From contig CALMBE010000316.1 in assembly GCA_937860165.1 (NCBI GenBank), forward strand, positions 1 through 7,764: 7,764 nucleotides of DNA, given 5' to 3'. The translations under genes and the position numbers were made by a program. Under the pieces are notes generated by a model. It was given only the letters and a program-made list of their open reading frames with translations, was not told the DNA's origin and did no database searches. Shown piece by piece: positions 5,712 to 7,764 of the stretch (positions are counted from its first letter, which is position 1; every line of letters starts with the position of its first letter). Source of the stretch: an uncultured Planctomycetaceae bacterium (lineage in GTDB: Bacteria; Planctomycetota; Planctomycetia; Pirellulales; Lacipirellulaceae).

Positions 5712-6545
5712 GTGGGAAGTTCTGAAACCTCGTTTCTGGCTCGCAATGATTTTCTGATTCGTCGGCTACATTCGCTCTCGGGACTCGTCCCCGTGGGTGC
5801 CTTCATGTGCGTGCATTTGCTGGTCAATGCCAGCGTGCTCGAGAGCCCGGCCGTTTTCCAGAAGAATGTGTATCAGATCCATAGCCTTGGTTCCCTGCTG
5901 CCTGTGGTGGAATGGGCGTTTATTTTCCTGCCGATCCTGTTCCATGCGATCGTGGGGGTCGTGATTGTCGCGGGAGGCATTCCCAATACCGGAAACTATC
6001 CTTACTCGGCAAACACCCGGTACACGTTGCAGCGAATCACTGGGATGATCGCCTTTGTGTTCATTGCGATTCATGTGTTTCACATGCACGGCTGGTTCCA
6101 TGCCGATGTGTGGCTGGAAAACGTGGTTCACCCGCTCGGAGGGGGCAAGTTCCGTCCCTACAATGCAGCCTCCACAGCTGGGCTAGCATTGCAGAGTACC
6201 GTGATGGTTGCCGTTTATCTGGTTGGCATTCTCGCCTGTGTGTACCACTTGGCAAATGGTATTTGGACCATGGGTATCACCTGGGGAGTGTGGGTCAGTC
6301 CCCACGCCCAAGCCCGGGCTTCGAAGGTTTGTGCCGTGTTTGGACTGTTGCTCGCTGTGGTCGGAATCGGAGGCCTCTACGGAATGCAGCAACAGGGAAC
6401 GGGCGAAAAACTCAACGAAGCCCGGCAGGCCGAGGACACCATGTATCAACACAAACTCGAATCCGGAGAACTTGCCCCCAACGAGCACAAACGGGCCGAG
6501 CAACCTGTATCCAATCCCCAAGACGAATCGACGGCCGAACCCTGA
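5712..6545 (+). CDS. sdhC: succinate dehydrogenase cytochrome b558 subunit
   Basis: This is the membrane anchor of a B-type succinate:quinone oxidoreductase (single anchor, two b haemes), passing electrons from SdhAB to quinone. Five hydrophobic segments are visible: about 22-42, 65-88, 108-127, 157-178 and 205-225. Histidines 35, 78, 121 and 179 lie in the first four; the first three intervals (43 and 43 residues) match the haem ligands 28, 70 and 113 of Bacillus subtilis SdhC, and His179 fits the fourth (155 there) with about 16 extra residues in the loop between. RRLHSLSGL (17-25) and NTRYTLQRITG (101-111) are also family-like. At 277 residues it exceeds the roughly 200 of Bacillus; the excess is that loop plus a hydrophilic tail from about 228 rich in Glu, Gln and Pro. 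It begins at GTG 5712 and is followed 59 bases later by sdhA. Confidence 0.9.
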   Translation: MGSSETSFLARNDFLIRRLHSLSGLVPVGAFMCVHLLVNASVLESPAVFQKNVYQIHSLGSLLPVVEWAFIFLPILFHAIVGVVIVAGGIPNTGNYPYSANTRYTLQRITGMIAFVFIAIHVFHMHGWFHADVWLENVVHPLGGGKFRPYNAASTAGLALQSTVMVAVYLVGILACVYHLANGIWTMGITWGVWVSPHAQARASKVCAVFGLLLAVVGIGGLYGMQQQGTGEKLNEARQAEDTMYQHKLESGELAPNEHKRAEQPVSNPQDESTAEP

Positions 6546-6554
6546 TCTTTGGCT

Positions 6555-6586
6555 CCCTGACCCCCGCTCCCTGTCCCCTGACCCCC
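6555..6586 (-). repeat. G-quadruplex-forming motif in the sdhC-sdhA spacer
   Basis: On the minus strand five G-runs lie at 6586-6582 (5 G), 6578-6575 (4), 6571-6569 (3), 6565-6561 (5) and 6557-6555 (3), joined by loops TCA, ACA, AGC and TCA, every one three bases long. This fits the standard G3+N1-7 quadruplex rule with one run to spare. On the plus strand it reads as a degenerate tandem repeat of GCTCCCTGACCCCC (6552-6565, then a longer copy at 6566-6586). It sits on the template strand, so the mRNA carries the C-rich version. Confidence 0.75.
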
Positions 6587-6604
6587 TTGTAATTACGGAA
6601 ATCC

Positions 6605-7714
6605 ATGGCTAAGAATCGAGTTGTTGTCGTCGGTGGTGGCCTGGCCGGACTGGCTGCCACCATGAAATTAGCTGAGCTGGGCATCGGGGTCGATTGCTTG
6701 AGTCTCACCCCCGTGAAGCGGTCGCACAGTGTCTGCGCTCAGGGGGGAATTAACAGTGTCAACGAACTGACCCGGCAACAAGGGGACAGCGAGTGGCTGC
6801 ACCTGGACGACACCGTGTACGGCGGCGACTTTTTGCAGCATCAGCCCCCAGTCAAGGAAATGGCCTATTGGGCCCCAAAGATCATCGACCTCATGGATCG
6901 ACTCGGGGTTCCCTTCAATCGCACTCCCGAGGGCTATCGCGATCAGCGGCGATTTGGCGGAACTTTGTTCAAACGAACCTCCTTTGCTGGGGCAACCACT
7001 GGCCAACAATTACTGTACGCTCTCGATGAACAAGTGCGACGGTGGCAGAGTACTGGCTCGGTCGCCATGTACGAAGGGTGGGACTATCTCGGACCTGTTC
7101 TCGACGATGATGGCCGCTGTCGAGGAGTGACGGCTCAGAATTTGGTGACCATGGAGATTCGTGTCTTTCCGGCTGATGCAGTCATCGTGGCCACCGGGGG
7201 GTGCGGACTTATTTATGGTCGCAGCACGATGTCGATGGCCTGCACCGGCAGTGCGGCCAGTCGGAGTGCTTTGGCAGGGGCGAAGTACGCCAACGGCGAA
7301 TTCATCCAAGTTCATCCCACTGCGATCCCGGGGGCCGACAAGTTGCGATTGATGAGCGAATCGGCCCGCGGCGAAGGAGGCCGAGTGTGGGTTCCGCGTA
7401 AACCTCATGACCCGCGCGATCCCAAACAGATTCCCGAGGGGGAGCGTTATTATTTTCTTGAAGAGCGTTACCCGAAGTACGGCAATCTGGTCCCCCGCGA
7501 TATCGCCACGCGTGAAATTTTCGATGTCTGCGTCAACGATGGGCTGAGCGTCGAGGCTGATCGGCAATGCGTCTATTTGGACTTGACCCATATTTCGCGG
7601 GCCGAAATTTTTTTCGATTTTCGTGTCCGGCTTCATATGGCGGACGGCCTCGTCGCGTCCGACACAAAAATATACCCATTTGGCGATGGATCAGCTTCTC
7701 GCGGTATACGATAG
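6605..7714 (+). CDS. sdhA: succinate dehydrogenase flavoprotein subunit, C-terminal half replaced or lost
   Basis: SdhA carries covalent FAD and oxidises succinate to fumarate on the cytoplasmic face of complex II. Visible features are the dinucleotide-binding VVVVGGGLAGLAA (6-18), the FAD-attachment His41 in RSHSVCAQGGIN, TGQQLLYALDEQ (132-143), ATGGCGLIYGRST (196-208), His237 in FIQVHPTAIPG, ESARGEGGRVW (252-262) and the proton-relay Arg298 in NLVPRDIATREIF. Family resemblance holds to DLTHISRAEI (326-335) and then stops; residues 336-369 are unlike SdhA and end in TAG at 7712-7714. Full-length B-type SdhA is about 600-650 residues. The second FAD/substrate region, including the expected HYSMGG motif and the helical C-terminal domain, is absent, so this product should be inactive. 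ATG 6605 has only a weak GGAA four bases upstream. Alternatives to a real truncation are an assembly join or mixed-strain reads. Confidence 0.88.
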   Translation: MAKNRVVVVGGGLAGLAATMKLAELGIGVDCLSLTPVKRSHSVCAQGGINSVNELTRQQGDSEWLHLDDTVYGGDFLQHQPPVKEMAYWAPKIIDLMDRLGVPFNRTPEGYRDQRRFGGTLFKRTSFAGATTGQQLLYALDEQVRRWQSTGSVAMYEGWDYLGPVLDDDGRCRGVTAQNLVTMEIRVFPADAVIVATGGCGLIYGRSTMSMACTGSAASRSALAGAKYANGEFIQVHPTAIPGADKLRLMSESARGEGGRVWVPRKPHDPRDPKQIPEGERYYFLEERYPKYGNLVPRDIATREIFDVCVNDGLSVEADRQCVYLDLTHISRAEIFFDFRVRLHMADGLVASDTKIYPFGDGSASRGIR

Positions 7715-7764
7715 CGCCCACCCACGAGCACGGGCGGCGGCAAGCCCCTTGTCACGAAAGGACC
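7610..7764. other. unrelated 155-base segment interrupting sdhA, possible mobile-element end
   Basis: From about 7610 the sequence no longer encodes SdhA in any of the three forward frames. It starts with a T-rich run (7608-7614). It contains an imperfect inverted repeat, TTTTCGTGTCCGGC (7618-7631) against GCGTCCGACACAAAAA (7655-7670). It ends with AAAGGA (7757-7762), which would suit a start codon just past the edge. In one minus-strand frame, positions 7757-7725 read FRDKGLAAARARG, reminiscent of a serine-recombinase tail, but that frame soon meets a stop. An insertion-sequence end with leader is one reading; a chimeric contig end is another. I cannot name a family. Confidence 0.4.

Noticed and set aside
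5557..5757. A plus-strand frame with a CAVCG motif, resembling a tiny zinc-ribbon protein just before sdhC.
   Set aside because: It has only one CxxC pair, a TTG start inside the upstream gene, and it overlaps the sdh promoter, the sdhC binding site and the sdhC start.
5912..6592. A 226-codon plus-strand frame overlapping sdhC.
   Set aside because: It is rich in Arg, Cys and Ser as expected for an out-of-frame GC-rich gene, while sdhC in the other frame shows five helices and four haem histidines.
7610..7714. A simple frameshift in sdhA rather than foreign sequence; the reading KIYP (355-358) recalls the KIFP expected in SdhA.
   Set aside because: None of the three forward frames after 7610 restores neighbouring SdhA motifs such as LGGxLEIYEKF or HYSMGG, so the four-residue likeness is probably chance.
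7725..7757. A minus-strand FRDKGLAAARARG reading, like the C-terminal part of a serine recombinase.
   Set aside because: It is 13 residues at the window edge, in a frame that meets a stop eight codons later, and GC-rich DNA yields Ala/Arg strings readily. It is kept only as a hint in the segment entry.

Overview
The window looks like a stretch of chromosome from a planctomycete, probably close to Pirellulaceae. The reasons are the moderately high GC, a B-type succinate dehydrogenase with a long cytochrome b558 subunit, a fused gamma-alpha 2-oxoacid:ferredoxin oxidoreductase subunit, two unrecognised proteins that resemble conserved planctomycete hypotheticals, and GC-rich hairpin repeats between genes. 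The lineage is inferred from gene content only. Most of the window is central metabolism. I found no CRISPR array, tRNA, rRNA or recognisable defence system.

Layout: genes diverge from a centre near 3890. Leftward (minus strand) are a secreted alpha/beta-hydrolase (2984-3844), a 303-residue unknown protein coupled to it by an ATGA overlap (2076-2987), a 300-base gap, a two-CBS-domain protein (1293-1775), and the first 402 codons of a KorA-type subunit that runs off the left edge (1-1206). Rightward are ribBA (3943-5154), a GC-rich hairpin spacer, a 113-residue unknown protein (5231-5572), a good sigma70-type promoter (5601-5628), sdhC (5712-6545) and sdhA (6605 onward). sdhB would be expected next but lies outside the window, if it is present.

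Function: KorA and the succinate dehydrogenase subunits act at neighbouring TCA-cycle steps (2-oxoglutarate to succinyl-CoA, succinate to fumarate). RibBA supplies the two building blocks of riboflavin, and so of the FAD that SdhA carries. The CBS protein upstream of korA may sense adenine nucleotides, which is inference.

The points most worth a second look are these. (1) sdhA stops matching its family abruptly near 7607-7610, about halfway through the protein, and about 155 bases of unrelated sequence follow; this suggests an insertion boundary or an assembly chimera. (2) The sdhC-sdhA spacer carries a regular five-run G-quadruplex motif on the template strand, with every loop three bases long. 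(3) Two divergent promoters for the hydrolase and ribBA are superimposed on one palindromic TTATAA core, with TTGGT -35 boxes exactly symmetric about it.
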